25,141 bases of DNA from the NCBI GenBank assembly GCA_031379035.1, contig JANNEU010000100.1:1-25141 (forward strand). The letters run 5' to 3'. The notes beneath the pieces are model-generated. The model saw only the letters and a list, made by a program, of their open reading frames with translations. It searched no databases and was not told the DNA's origin. Shown piece after piece: positions 13,559 to 21,100 of this stretch (positions are counted from its first letter, which is position 1; the number at the start of each line of letters is the position of its first letter). The position numbers and the translations under genes were made by a program. This DNA is from JABFRJ01 sp031379035. Lineage in GTDB: Bacteria; Pseudomonadota; Alphaproteobacteria; Rhizobiales; Hyphomicrobiaceae.

Positions 13559-14344
13559 ATGCAGTACGAAGACATTCTCTATCGGGTTGAAACTGGCGTC
13601 GCGCACATAAGCATCAATCGCCCAAAGGTGATGAATGCATTCCGTGGCCAGACCTGCGAAGAATTGATCCACGCGTTCAACAAGGCTGGCTGGGACAAAA
13701 GCATCGGCGTTATCGTTCTCGGCGGTACTGGTGAGAAGGCCTTCTGCACCGGCGGCGACCAGTCGGCGCATGACGGTCAATACGACGGTCGCGGCATCAT
13801 CGGGCTACCGGTAGAGGAACTCCACGCGCTGCTCCGCGATGTGCCGAAGCCGGTTATTGCCCGCGTGCAAGGTTACGCCATCGGCGGCGGCAACGTGCTG
13901 GCCACGCTGTGCGATTTTACGATCGCGTCGGAGAAGGCGCAGTTCGGCCAGGTTGGCCCGAGAGTCGGCTCCGTCGATCCGGGGTATGGCACCGCCTATC
14001 TCGCACGCGTGATCGGCGAGAAGCGGGCGCGTGAATTCTGGTATCTGTGCCGCCGCTACACCGCGCAAGAAGCTTATCAGATGGGCCTCGTCAACACCGT
14101 TGTCCCGCATGACAAGCTCGACGAGGAAGTTGCCAAGTGGTGCGCCGAGATCATGGAAAAATCGCCGACAGCGCTGATGATCGCCAAGCGTTCGTTCAAT
14201 GCCGATACCGAGAGCATCCGCGGCATTTCCAACATGGGTAATCAGGCGCTGTCCATGTACTACGCCACCGAGGAATCCAAGGAAGGTGTCAAAGCCTTCA
14301 ACGAGAAGCGCAAACCCGACTTCCGCAAGCACTACAACAAGTGA
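13559..14344 (+). CDS. badI: 2-ketocyclohexanecarboxyl-CoA hydrolase
   Basis: This 261-residue crotonase-superfamily enzyme is close to BadI of Rhodopseudomonas palustris, which hydrolytically opens the ring of 2-ketocyclohexane-1-carboxyl-CoA to give pimelyl-CoA. Diagnostic stretches are MNAFRGQTCEELI, FCTGGDQSAHDGQYDGRG, VPKPVIARVQGYAIGGGN (oxyanion-hole region) and FGQVGPRVGSVDPGYGTAYL, then the C-terminal SPTALMIAKRSFN and RKPDFRKHY. The DQS.HDG.YDGRG segment separates BadI from ordinary enoyl-CoA hydratases and from most MenB proteins. AGGAGC lies upstream of ATG 13559. It is flanked by badH and a nitroreductase gene (6-base gap), so all three are probably one transcript. Length is full for the family. 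Confidence 0.93.
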   Translation: MQYEDILYRVETGVAHISINRPKVMNAFRGQTCEELIHAFNKAGWDKSIGVIVLGGTGEKAFCTGGDQSAHDGQYDGRGIIGLPVEELHALLRDVPKPVIARVQGYAIGGGNVLATLCDFTIASEKAQFGQVGPRVGSVDPGYGTAYLARVIGEKRAREFWYLCRRYTAQEAYQMGLVNTVVPHDKLDEEVAKWCAEIMEKSPTALMIAKRSFNADTESIRGISNMGNQALSMYYATEESKEGVKAFNEKRKPDFRKHYNK

Positions 14345-14350
14345 GGGCCG

Positions 14351-15025
14351 ATGCAGGTCTATGACGCACTGCTCAAGCGGCGCTCGGTCCGCCGTTTCCT
14401 GCCGACACCGGTGCGGGAGGCAACCGTGCGGCGCATTCTTGAAGGCGCGGCGCGGGCACCGAGTGGACACAACACGCAGCCCTGGAAAGTCTACGTGGTC
14501 GCGGGACCCGTGCGCGACAAGCTGGTGGCGGCACTGCTCGACGTCGCGCGCAACGAGCCATGGGAACAGCGTAAGCCCGAGTACGATTACTATCCGACAA
14601 GTTGGGTCGAGCCGTTCCTCGGCCGCAAGCGCAAGCTCGGGTACGATCTGTATCAGACGCTCGGCATTGCACGCGACGACATGAAAGCGCGCGAACAGCA
14701 GATGCACGAGAATTTCAGATTCTTCGGCGCACCGGTCGGATTGTTCGTCACCTTTGATCGCCGCATGGCGACCGGCACCTATCTCGATGTCGGCATGTTC
14801 ATTCAGTCGATCATGATGGGTGCGCGTGCCGAGGGGCTCGACACGTGCGGGCAAGCGATCTTCACTTGGGTGCATGACGTGGTGCGGCAGCACCTGCCAA
14901 TCCCGCCGGAAGAGCTGCTCGCGTGTGGAATTTCGCTTGGCGTTGCCGATCCGAGCGCACCGGAGAACACATTCGCTATCGACAAGGTGCCGGTTAGCGC
15001 GTTCGCGTCGTTCCATGGATTTTGA
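14351..15025 (+). CDS. Nitroreductase-family flavoprotein
   Basis: This 224-residue member of the FMN-dependent nitroreductase family begins MQVYDALLKRRSVRRFLPTPV, where the RRSVRRF motif contacts the FMN phosphate. It continues with ILEGAARAPSGHNTQPWKVYVV, the signature for FMN binding. Later parts contain GAPVGLFVTFDR, YLDVGMFIQSIMMGARAEGLDTC and LACGISLGVAD, all usual. The gene starts 6 bases after badI, with GAGGG upstream, and lies 30 bases before the aliB-like gene, so it belongs to the alicyclic-acid transcript. No nitroreductase is part of the classical cyclohexanecarboxylate pathway. A role as an enoate- or thioester-reducing or flavin-oxidising enzyme of the pathway is possible. The substrate is unknown. 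Confidence 0.85.
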   Translation: MQVYDALLKRRSVRRFLPTPVREATVRRILEGAARAPSGHNTQPWKVYVVAGPVRDKLVAALLDVARNEPWEQRKPEYDYYPTSWVEPFLGRKRKLGYDLYQTLGIARDDMKAREQQMHENFRFFGAPVGLFVTFDRRMATGTYLDVGMFIQSIMMGARAEGLDTCGQAIFTWVHDVVRQHLPIPPEELLACGISLGVADPSAPENTFAIDKVPVSAFASFHGF

Positions 15026-15055
15026 GAGTACGACTATGCACGGCAGCACACAGGC

Positions 15056-16210
15056 ATGACAGACGAGACGCATAAAGCCGTCATCGAAACGGCACGCCGT
15101 TATGCACGGGAACAACTATCGCCCCATTACATGGTGCGCGAATCCGAAGGGCGGGTTGATCGCGCTTTAATGCGCGAGATGGGTGCGCTCGGGTTGATCG
15201 GAGCCGATCTGCCGGAAGCATTTGGCGGGCTCGGCCAGTCGTCGCTGCTCGCCGGCGAGATCATCGAGGCCATCGCTTATGGCGATTTCAACGTCTCCTA
15301 CGTGCAGCTGCTCGGCTCATTGCAAGGGACCATCCTAGCAAACCACGCGAACCCTGACCTCGCGCGCACCTGGATCTCGCGCATTGTCACAGGCGAAGCC
15401 GTGGTCGCGGTTGCCTTGACCGAACCACGCGGCGGATCAGATGCCAGCAATCTCATGCTGTCAGCGAAACGGGTCGGCGACACCTACATCCTCAACGGTG
15501 AAAAGTCGTCCATCAGTATGGCCGATCAAGCCGACGCCACGATAGTCTTCGCTCGCACTGGCAAGCCCGAGGATGGCGCTAAGGGCGTCTCGGCCTTTCT
15601 CGTGCCGATGAATACAAAAGGCGTCACCACTACCCGCTTCAACGATCTCGGCAGTAAAGTTATTGGCCGCGGCTCCATTTTCTTCGACGCGGTCGAAGTT
15701 CCCGTCAGCCATCGCCTCGCCGGCGAAGGCAAAGGCTTCGCCCAGGTCATGCAGGGCTTCGACTATAGCCGCGCGTTGATCGGTCTGCAGTGCGCCGGGG
15801 CTGCCCAAGCATCGCTTGACGAGACCTGGGCCTACATCAAGGAACGCCGCGCCTTCGATGCGCCGTTGGCGCAGTATCAGGGCGTCACTTTCCCGCTCGC
15901 GGAAGGCGAAACGATGATTGCTGCCCTGCGCCAGCTGGCGTTACACACGCTCCGGCTTAAGGATGAGGGCCGGCCGCACACGTCGGAGGCCGCCATGTGC
16001 AAGTGGTTGGGGCCCAAGACAGCGGTAGATGTAACCCACCAGTGCCTGCTGACACACGGGCACTACGGCTGGTCTATGGATCTGCCGCACCAGCAGCGCA
16101 TGCGTGATGTCATGGGCCTCGAAATCGGCGACGGCACGGCGCAGATCATGAAGTTGGTGATTGCGCGGGAAAGAGTTGGCAGAGTGGCCTTGCAATATCA
16201 CAAGGCCTGA
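15056..16210 (+). CDS. aliB: Acyl-CoA dehydrogenase, AliB-like (cyclohexanecarboxyl-CoA dehydrogenase)
   Basis: This 384-residue flavin acyl-CoA dehydrogenase is probably the enzyme that introduces the 1,2 double bond into cyclohexanecarboxyl-CoA. It has the N-terminal helical domain (MREMGALGLIGADLPEAFGGLG), the beta-domain FAD loop ALTEPRGGSDASNL, LNGEKSSISMADQADATIVFA, and the C-terminal helical domain with FDYSRALIGLQC, QYQGVTFPLAE and CLLTHGHYGW. At the position where medium-chain enzymes carry the catalytic glutamate (YEGT) this protein reads IGDGTAQI, so D359 aligns with the base. The gene follows badH-badI-nitroreductase. The name rests on family features plus neighbours; a dehydrogenase of another cyclic acyl-CoA is an alternative. 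The ribosome site is weak. Confidence 0.82.
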   Translation: MTDETHKAVIETARRYAREQLSPHYMVRESEGRVDRALMREMGALGLIGADLPEAFGGLGQSSLLAGEIIEAIAYGDFNVSYVQLLGSLQGTILANHANPDLARTWISRIVTGEAVVAVALTEPRGGSDASNLMLSAKRVGDTYILNGEKSSISMADQADATIVFARTGKPEDGAKGVSAFLVPMNTKGVTTTRFNDLGSKVIGRGSIFFDAVEVPVSHRLAGEGKGFAQVMQGFDYSRALIGLQCAGAAQASLDETWAYIKERRAFDAPLAQYQGVTFPLAEGETMIAALRQLALHTLRLKDEGRPHTSEAAMCKWLGPKTAVDVTHQCLLTHGHYGWSMDLPHQQRMRDVMGLEIGDGTAQIMKLVIARERVGRVALQYHKA

Positions 16211-16285
16211 ACGACAGTAGGTGAGATGTCGGGAGCGTCATTCGACAGAAACGGGCAACAAGCCCGGCAGAATGGCGGAGGGTGC

Positions 16286-16372
16286 ATGTACGAATTGAAC
16301 ATGATCGCGTTGCGGATTGAGTGCGCCTCAGAGGCGGGCGGCAGCGCCACGCTTGCGGGCCGTCTGCAATGA
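16286..16372 (+). CDS. Possible 28-residue leader peptide upstream of livG
   Basis: A small reading frame from ATG 16286 has GGAGGG (16277-16282) three bases upstream, a better ribosome site than that of livG itself. It encodes 28 residues starting MYELNMIALRIECASEAGG and ends in TGA overlapping the livG start codon as ATGA. That geometry would couple translation of the ABC ATPase to the leader. No homologue is recognised and coding bias cannot be judged at this length. A weak dyad CATGT/ACATG (16285-16289, 16299-16303) overlaps its start. Chance occurrence is possible. Confidence 0.3.
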   Translation: MYELNMIALRIECASEAGGSATLAGRLQ

Positions 16373-17184
16373 CGGCTGGAGCTGCAAGCCCGATCCTTGA
16401 GCTTGATACCGTGTCGCTCCGTTTCGGCGGCGTACGCGCCATGACCGACGTGAGCTGTAAGGTCTATCCAGGCGAACTGTATTCCATCATCGGCCCTAAC
16501 GGTGCCGGCAAGACTTCGACGCTCAATTGCATCTCTGGCCGCTACCGGCCCACATCCGGCCGCATCCTCCATAAGGGCGTCGACATTACCGGCCTAGGCC
16601 CACGCAAGCGGGCGGATCTCGGCATTGGCCGCACCTTCCAGAACTTGGCACTGTTCGCCGGCATGACCGTGCTCGACAACATCCTGGTTGGGCGTCATCA
16701 CTTGCTGAAGACAGGCTTCGCGCGCGGCATGGTCTATTGGGTTGGCGGGGCCCAAAGGGAAGAAGCCGAGCACCGCGCAGCGGTCGAAGAAATTATCGAT
16801 TTCCTCGAGATCCAGAACATCCGCAACGAGCACGCTGGCACGCTCTCGTATGGCCTCCGCAAACGCGTCGAACTGGCCCGCGCCATTGCGCTGAAACCTG
16901 AACTTATTCTCCTCGACGAGCCAATGGCCGGGATGAACCTCGAAGAAAAAGAGGACATGGCGCGGTTCATCATCGATCTCAACGAGGAACTCGGCATGAC
17001 GGTGGTCATGATCGAGCACGACATGGGCGTGGTCATGGACCTGTCGCATCGCATGATGGTGCTCGATTTCGGCCGCATGATTGCCGAGGGCGTGCCGGAA
17101 GCGATCAAGGCCAACGAAGACGTGAAGCGCGCTTATCTGGGCCAGGACCACGCCGCAGCCCACGTCGAGGAGACCGCCGCATGA
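16369..17184 (+). CDS. livG: Branched-chain-amino-acid-type (HAAT) ABC transporter ATPase, LivG-like
   Basis: This 271-residue ATPase of a high-affinity HAAT-family importer carries Walker A GPNGAGKTS at residues 42-50, signature LSYGLRKRVELARA, Walker B LILLDEPMAGMN, and the H-loop VMIEHDMGVVMD. The signature variant and the FLEIQNIRNEHAG segment are typical of LivG-type subunits. It pairs with the LivF-like ATPase at 22593. ATG 16369 is preferred; an in-frame GTG at 16321 would add 16 residues unlike the family. It is separated from aliB by 158 bases that probably hold a promoter, and its stop overlaps the start of the acyl-CoA ligase gene (ATGA). HAAT transporters encoded with CoA ligases often import aromatic or alicyclic acids rather than amino acids. 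Confidence 0.9.
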   Translation: MTAGAASPILELDTVSLRFGGVRAMTDVSCKVYPGELYSIIGPNGAGKTSTLNCISGRYRPTSGRILHKGVDITGLGPRKRADLGIGRTFQNLALFAGMTVLDNILVGRHHLLKTGFARGMVYWVGGAQREEAEHRAAVEEIIDFLEIQNIRNEHAGTLSYGLRKRVELARAIALKPELILLDEPMAGMNLEEKEDMARFIIDLNEELGMTVVMIEHDMGVVMDLSHRMMVLDFGRMIAEGVPEAIKANEDVKRAYLGQDHAAAHVEETAA

Positions 17185-19115
17185 CCACGGACCGTCTCGC
17201 GCATCTCGCTGCCAACGATACACTGGCGAAGCTGGTGCGTTACAATGCGCAGAGCCACGGCACCGATATCGCGCAGCGTGAAAAGGAGTTCGGCCTCTGG
17301 CGCGCCTATACCTGGAGCGATGTCAACGAGCGCGTCAAGCTCTGGGCCTTGGGCTTTGACCATCTCGGTGTCGGCAGCGGCGATACCATCGCGATCATCT
17401 CCGACTCGCGCCCCGATTGGATCGCCGCCGCCGTCGCGACCCATGCCGTTCGCGCCCAGAGCCTCGGCCTCTATCAGGACGCCCTCGATAGCGAGATCGC
17501 CTACCTGCTGCAATTCGCTGAAACCAAAGTCGTCGTCGCCGAAAACGAAGAGCAGGTCGACAAGATCCTGCGCGTTGCAGCCAACGCGCCGTCCATCAAA
17601 GCCATCGTTTATTGCGACTCGCGCGGCATGCGGAAGTACAACGATCCACGGCTGATCCATCGCGACGCGCTTTTCGAAACGGCGCGCCGCATCGCCTCCG
17701 AAAAACCTGACCAGTACGACGCTTTGGTCGATGCCACGCAAGGTACCGACATTGCTGTTCTGTGCTCTACATCAGGCACCACGTCGCATCCCAAGCTGGT
17801 CACGCTGACCGGCGGCGAGTTCATCAATCACGTCGGCAACTACGTGAAGTTGATCGATATCGGACCGGACGACGAGTACGTCTCGCTGCTGCCGATGGGC
17901 TGGGTCGGTGAGCAGTTCATGGGCCTGTTCCAACCCATCATCTGCCGCCACAAGATCAACTTCGTCGAGCATCCATCAACCGCCATGGCCGATCTGCGCG
18001 AGATCGCGCCGACCTTCATGTTCCTTGCCCCGCGCGTCTGGGAGCAGATCGCTGCGAACGTGCGGGCGCAAATGATGGATGCGTCGCGGTTCAAGCAGGG
18101 TGCTTTCAATCTTGGCCTGAAGCGCGCGCTCAAGGCGGTCGAAAAGGGCGGCAAGAGCGGACTGGCAAACTCCCTCGTTATGCGCGCATTGAGCGATCGC
18201 CTCGGCTTCCGGCGCCTGCGCTTCGCCAGTACCGGTGGCGCTGCCATGGGGCCCGATACGTTCAAGTTCTTTATGGCATTGGGCGTGCCCATGCTGCAGC
18301 TCTATGGCCAGACCGAACTCGGCGGCATCTATGCCACCCAGAAGCACGGCGACCGCGACTTCGATGGTGTCGGCAGCGGGCTCAATGCCGACTATCAGAT
18401 CCGCATCGATGGTGCCGACAAGAACGGTGTCGGCGAGATCGTCAGCCGCCATCCGTATATGTTCAAAGGTTACTACAAGAACGAGGCGGCGACGCTGGCC
18501 GACCTGCGCGATGGCTGGATGCACACGGGCGACGCCGGTTACTTCAAGCCGTCAGGCCAACTCGTTGTTATTGATCGCATGAAGGACTTGGCCGAGACCA
18601 TCGGCGGCGAGCGGTTCTCGCCGCAGTACATCGAGAACAAGCTAAAGTTCTCGCCGTATGTCAGCGAAGCCGTCATCCTCGGCGACAAACGCGACTATCC
18701 AGCGGCGCTCATCTGCATTCGCTTTGCCATCGTTTCTAAGTGGGCCGAACAGCAGCGCATGTCGTTTACGACCTATTCCGACCTCTCCAGTCGCCCTGAG
18801 ATTTACGACCTGCTCTCACGCGAGATCGCCGGGATCAACGCAACCCTTCCCGAAGCACAGCGCATCCGCAAATTCGCACTACTCTACAAAGAACTCGATG
18901 CCGACGATGGGGAACTGACGCGCACGCGCAAAGTCCGCCGCGGCGTCATTGCGGAAAAATACGGCACCATCATCGAGGCGATCTATGGCGGCGCTGAAAA
19001 TGTGAAGATCGACACCGAAATCGCCTTCCAGGACGGCAGCCGCCAGCGCATCCGCACCACCATGCCAATCGCCACGCTGGCCACCACCGCAAGCAAGCAA
19101 GGCAAGGCCGCATGA
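17181..19115 (+). CDS. AMP-forming acyl-CoA ligase embedded in the ABC operon
   Basis: This 644-residue ANL-superfamily ligase activates a carboxylate with ATP and then CoA. Motifs in order are the P-loop TSGTTSHPK at 197-205 (the usual glycine before the variable residue is serine here), PMGWVGEQFMGL, YGQTELGG (the A5-type motif), GWMHTGDAGYF, and IDRMKDLAETIGGERFSP. The C-terminal TRTRKVRR contains the probable adenylation lysine. The length and the insert between the P-loop and YGQTE resemble long-chain/FadD15-like ligases rather than the shorter benzoate- or cyclohexanecarboxylate-CoA ligases. It is translationally coupled on both sides (ATGA with livG and livH), so import and activation are presumably linked. 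It could fill the AliA role, but the substrate cannot be read from the sequence. Confidence 0.87.
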   Translation: MTTDRLAHLAANDTLAKLVRYNAQSHGTDIAQREKEFGLWRAYTWSDVNERVKLWALGFDHLGVGSGDTIAIISDSRPDWIAAAVATHAVRAQSLGLYQDALDSEIAYLLQFAETKVVVAENEEQVDKILRVAANAPSIKAIVYCDSRGMRKYNDPRLIHRDALFETARRIASEKPDQYDALVDATQGTDIAVLCSTSGTTSHPKLVTLTGGEFINHVGNYVKLIDIGPDDEYVSLLPMGWVGEQFMGLFQPIICRHKINFVEHPSTAMADLREIAPTFMFLAPRVWEQIAANVRAQMMDASRFKQGAFNLGLKRALKAVEKGGKSGLANSLVMRALSDRLGFRRLRFASTGGAAMGPDTFKFFMALGVPMLQLYGQTELGGIYATQKHGDRDFDGVGSGLNADYQIRIDGADKNGVGEIVSRHPYMFKGYYKNEAATLADLRDGWMHTGDAGYFKPSGQLVVIDRMKDLAETIGGERFSPQYIENKLKFSPYVSEAVILGDKRDYPAALICIRFAIVSKWAEQQRMSFTTYSDLSSRPEIYDLLSREIAGINATLPEAQRIRKFALLYKELDADDGELTRTRKVRRGVIAEKYGTIIEAIYGGAENVKIDTEIAFQDGSRQRIRTTMPIATLATTASKQGKAA

Positions 19116-20005
19116 ACACCACGCTGCTCGTCCAACTGCTGGTCAACGGGGTTATTGTCGGCGCGCTCTATGGCGTGGTCGCCATGTGCTTCGTGCTGAT
19201 CTACAAGGCCAGCCAGGTCGTCAACTTTGCCCAAGGCGAGTTTGTGCTGATCGGCGCCTGGGCCTGTTGGTGGCTGGTTGCCACTTTGAAGCTGCCGTTC
19301 TGGCTGAGCTTTCCCGTCTGTCTTGTGTTTATGGCCCTGCTCGGCGTGCTGGTGCAGGTGATCGTACTGCGTCCCTTGATCGGCGAACCGGTGATCTCCA
19401 TCGTGATGGTGACGATTGGTTTGTCGATCTTTTTTCAAGCCTTGCTGAAGTGGATGTTCGGCGTCTTCGTACAGCCGTTCCCACAGGTATTCGAGACCCA
19501 AACAGTGCAGATTCTCGGACTGAACGTCGAGAGCGCATACTTAATGAGCCTGGCAATCTCGCTGGTGATCATGGCGGGCTTTGCATACTTCTTTAAGTAC
19601 TCCCGCATGGGCCTCGCCATGCGCGCAACCGCCTTCGATCAGCAAGCGGCGCAGAGCATGGGCGTCTCGGTCAAGCAGGTGTTTGCCATCTCATGGGCCA
19701 TCTCTTCGGTGGTGTCCGCGCTTGCCGGTGTCGTGGTTGGCCTTGTCTCTGGAGTGTCGGCGTCCGTCGCGAACGTTGGCGTCAAGGTGTTCCCTGCCGT
19801 CATCGTTGGTGGACTGGAGAGCATCATTGGTGGCGTTCTTGGTGGGTTGATCATTGGTCTGCTCGAGGGCCTCGCGCAGTTCGTCGACAGCGAATATCTG
19901 CATGTCGGCAATCTCATCACCATCGCACCGTTCTATGCGATGCTCATCATCCTGCTGATCAAGCCATATGGCCTGTTCGGCACCAAGACGATCGAGCGGG
20001 TGTAA
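19112..20005 (+). CDS. livH: HAAT ABC transporter permease, LivH-like
   Basis: This 297-residue integral membrane permease of a HAAT-type importer has the LivH signature at its N-terminus: LLVNGVIVGALYGVVAMCFVLIYKASQVVNFAQGEFVLIGA (in part). It has about eight hydrophobic segments, and the cytoplasmic coupling region MGLAMRATAFDQQAAQSMGVSV contains the EAA-like contact for the ATPase. A glycine-rich C-terminal part (VIVGGLESIIGGVLGGLIIG) is usual. ATG 19112 overlaps the ligase stop, and the stop is one base before the livM start, so the genes form a tight block. Confidence 0.92.
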   Translation: MNTTLLVQLLVNGVIVGALYGVVAMCFVLIYKASQVVNFAQGEFVLIGAWACWWLVATLKLPFWLSFPVCLVFMALLGVLVQVIVLRPLIGEPVISIVMVTIGLSIFFQALLKWMFGVFVQPFPQVFETQTVQILGLNVESAYLMSLAISLVIMAGFAYFFKYSRMGLAMRATAFDQQAAQSMGVSVKQVFAISWAISSVVSALAGVVVGLVSGVSASVANVGVKVFPAVIVGGLESIIGGVLGGLIIGLLEGLAQFVDSEYLHVGNLITIAPFYAMLIILLIKPYGLFGTKTIERV

Positions 20006-20006
20006 G

Positions 20007-21077
20007 ATGGCTGGCTCCATGCGCCCGGCGGGCGACTACCGAACCACTTACGCCAGTGACCGGACGATCTTTCCGACCAGCGGTTCGTTTTATGCCGTGT
20101 GCCTCGGCATCGCTCTGCTGTGCACGGGACCGTTCTTCTTGTCGTCCTATTCGCTGGCGCTGCTGATCCAGATCGGCATCTACGGCATCGGCGCACTCGG
20201 GCTGAATATCCTGGTCGGCTTCACAGGTCAGATTTCATTGGGCCACGCCGCCTTTTTTGGCTTCGGGGCTTTCACGTCAGCCTATTTGTCCAGCAAGTTC
20301 GCCGTGCCAGTGGCCTTGTCGATCCCACTGGCCGGTATCGTGACGGGGCTCCTCGGCGTCATCGTCGGATTACCAGCAGCGCGCTTGAAGGGGCTCTATC
20401 TCGCCATCGCCACCTTGGCCTCTCAATTCGTGTTACAAGACTTCTTCAGCCGCGCGCAGTGGTTCACGGGCGGCGCGGCAGGCGCCAGCGCAGAACCTTA
20501 CCGGCTGTTCGGCCTGTCGCTGTCAGGCGACCAGAAGTATCTCTACGTGGTGCTGTTCCACGTGGTCGTCATGTACGTGTTTGCGGCCAATCTCATGCGC
20601 ACGCGCGACGGCCGTGCGATGGTCGCAGTGCGCGACCACTACCTCTCGGCCGAGATCATGGGCGTCAACCTCACGTATTACCGCATCCTCGCCTTCGGCA
20701 TTTCGTCACTCTATGCCGGGGTCGCCGGCGCGTTGATGGCGCACTACACCAGCTTCGTCTCCTCGGAAGCGTTCGACCTTCTGCTATCGGTGAATTTCCT
20801 GGCCATGGTCATCATCGGCGGGCTCGGCTCGGTGATGGGCTCACTCATGGGCACCGTGTTCATTATGGTGCTGCCGGAAGTGATGCAGGCCGCCGTTCGC
20901 AACATTCAGGGCCTTGGTTTCGCCCAAAGCTCCGCGTTCACCGAGGGCTTGGCGTATCTGAAGGAGATGGCCATCGGCCTCGCGATCGTCCTGTTCTTGA
21001 TCTTCGAGCCGGATGGGCTTGCCGCCCGCTGGCGCAAGATCAGGGCATACTGGAAGCTTTACCCGTTCTCGTACTGA
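20007..21077 (+). CDS. livM: HAAT ABC transporter permease, LivM-like
   Basis: This 356-residue second permease of the importer has the family's N-terminal LLIQIGIYGIGALGLNILVGFTGQISLGHAAFFGFGAF (in part), repeated hydrophobic helices, and the coupling segment RDGRAMVAVRDHYLSAEIMGVN. It ends with LFLIFEPDGLAARWRKI, the usual LivM end. The first 25 or so residues are polar and basic (a short cytoplasmic tail). ATG 20007 is one base after livH; an ATG at 20019 is an alternative that shortens the protein by four residues. It is followed 23 bases later by the binding-protein gene. Confidence 0.92.
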   Translation: MAGSMRPAGDYRTTYASDRTIFPTSGSFYAVCLGIALLCTGPFFLSSYSLALLIQIGIYGIGALGLNILVGFTGQISLGHAAFFGFGAFTSAYLSSKFAVPVALSIPLAGIVTGLLGVIVGLPAARLKGLYLAIATLASQFVLQDFFSRAQWFTGGAAGASAEPYRLFGLSLSGDQKYLYVVLFHVVVMYVFAANLMRTRDGRAMVAVRDHYLSAEIMGVNLTYYRILAFGISSLYAGVAGALMAHYTSFVSSEAFDLLLSVNFLAMVIIGGLGSVMGSLMGTVFIMVLPEVMQAAVRNIQGLGFAQSSAFTEGLAYLKEMAIGLAIVLFLIFEPDGLAARWRKIRAYWKLYPFSY

Positions 21078-21100
21078 AGCAAGAAACCTGGAGGAAAGTC

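Noticed and set aside
13805..15115. 436-codon minus-strand open frame opposite badI, nitroreductase and aliB
   Set aside because: Antisense shadow in high-GC DNA; no recognisable domain, and the plus strand has three conserved genes.
20099..21100. Long upstream extension of the binding-protein gene through livM
   Set aside because: It is the livM sequence read in another frame. The real start at 21101 has a strong ribosome site and a signal peptide.
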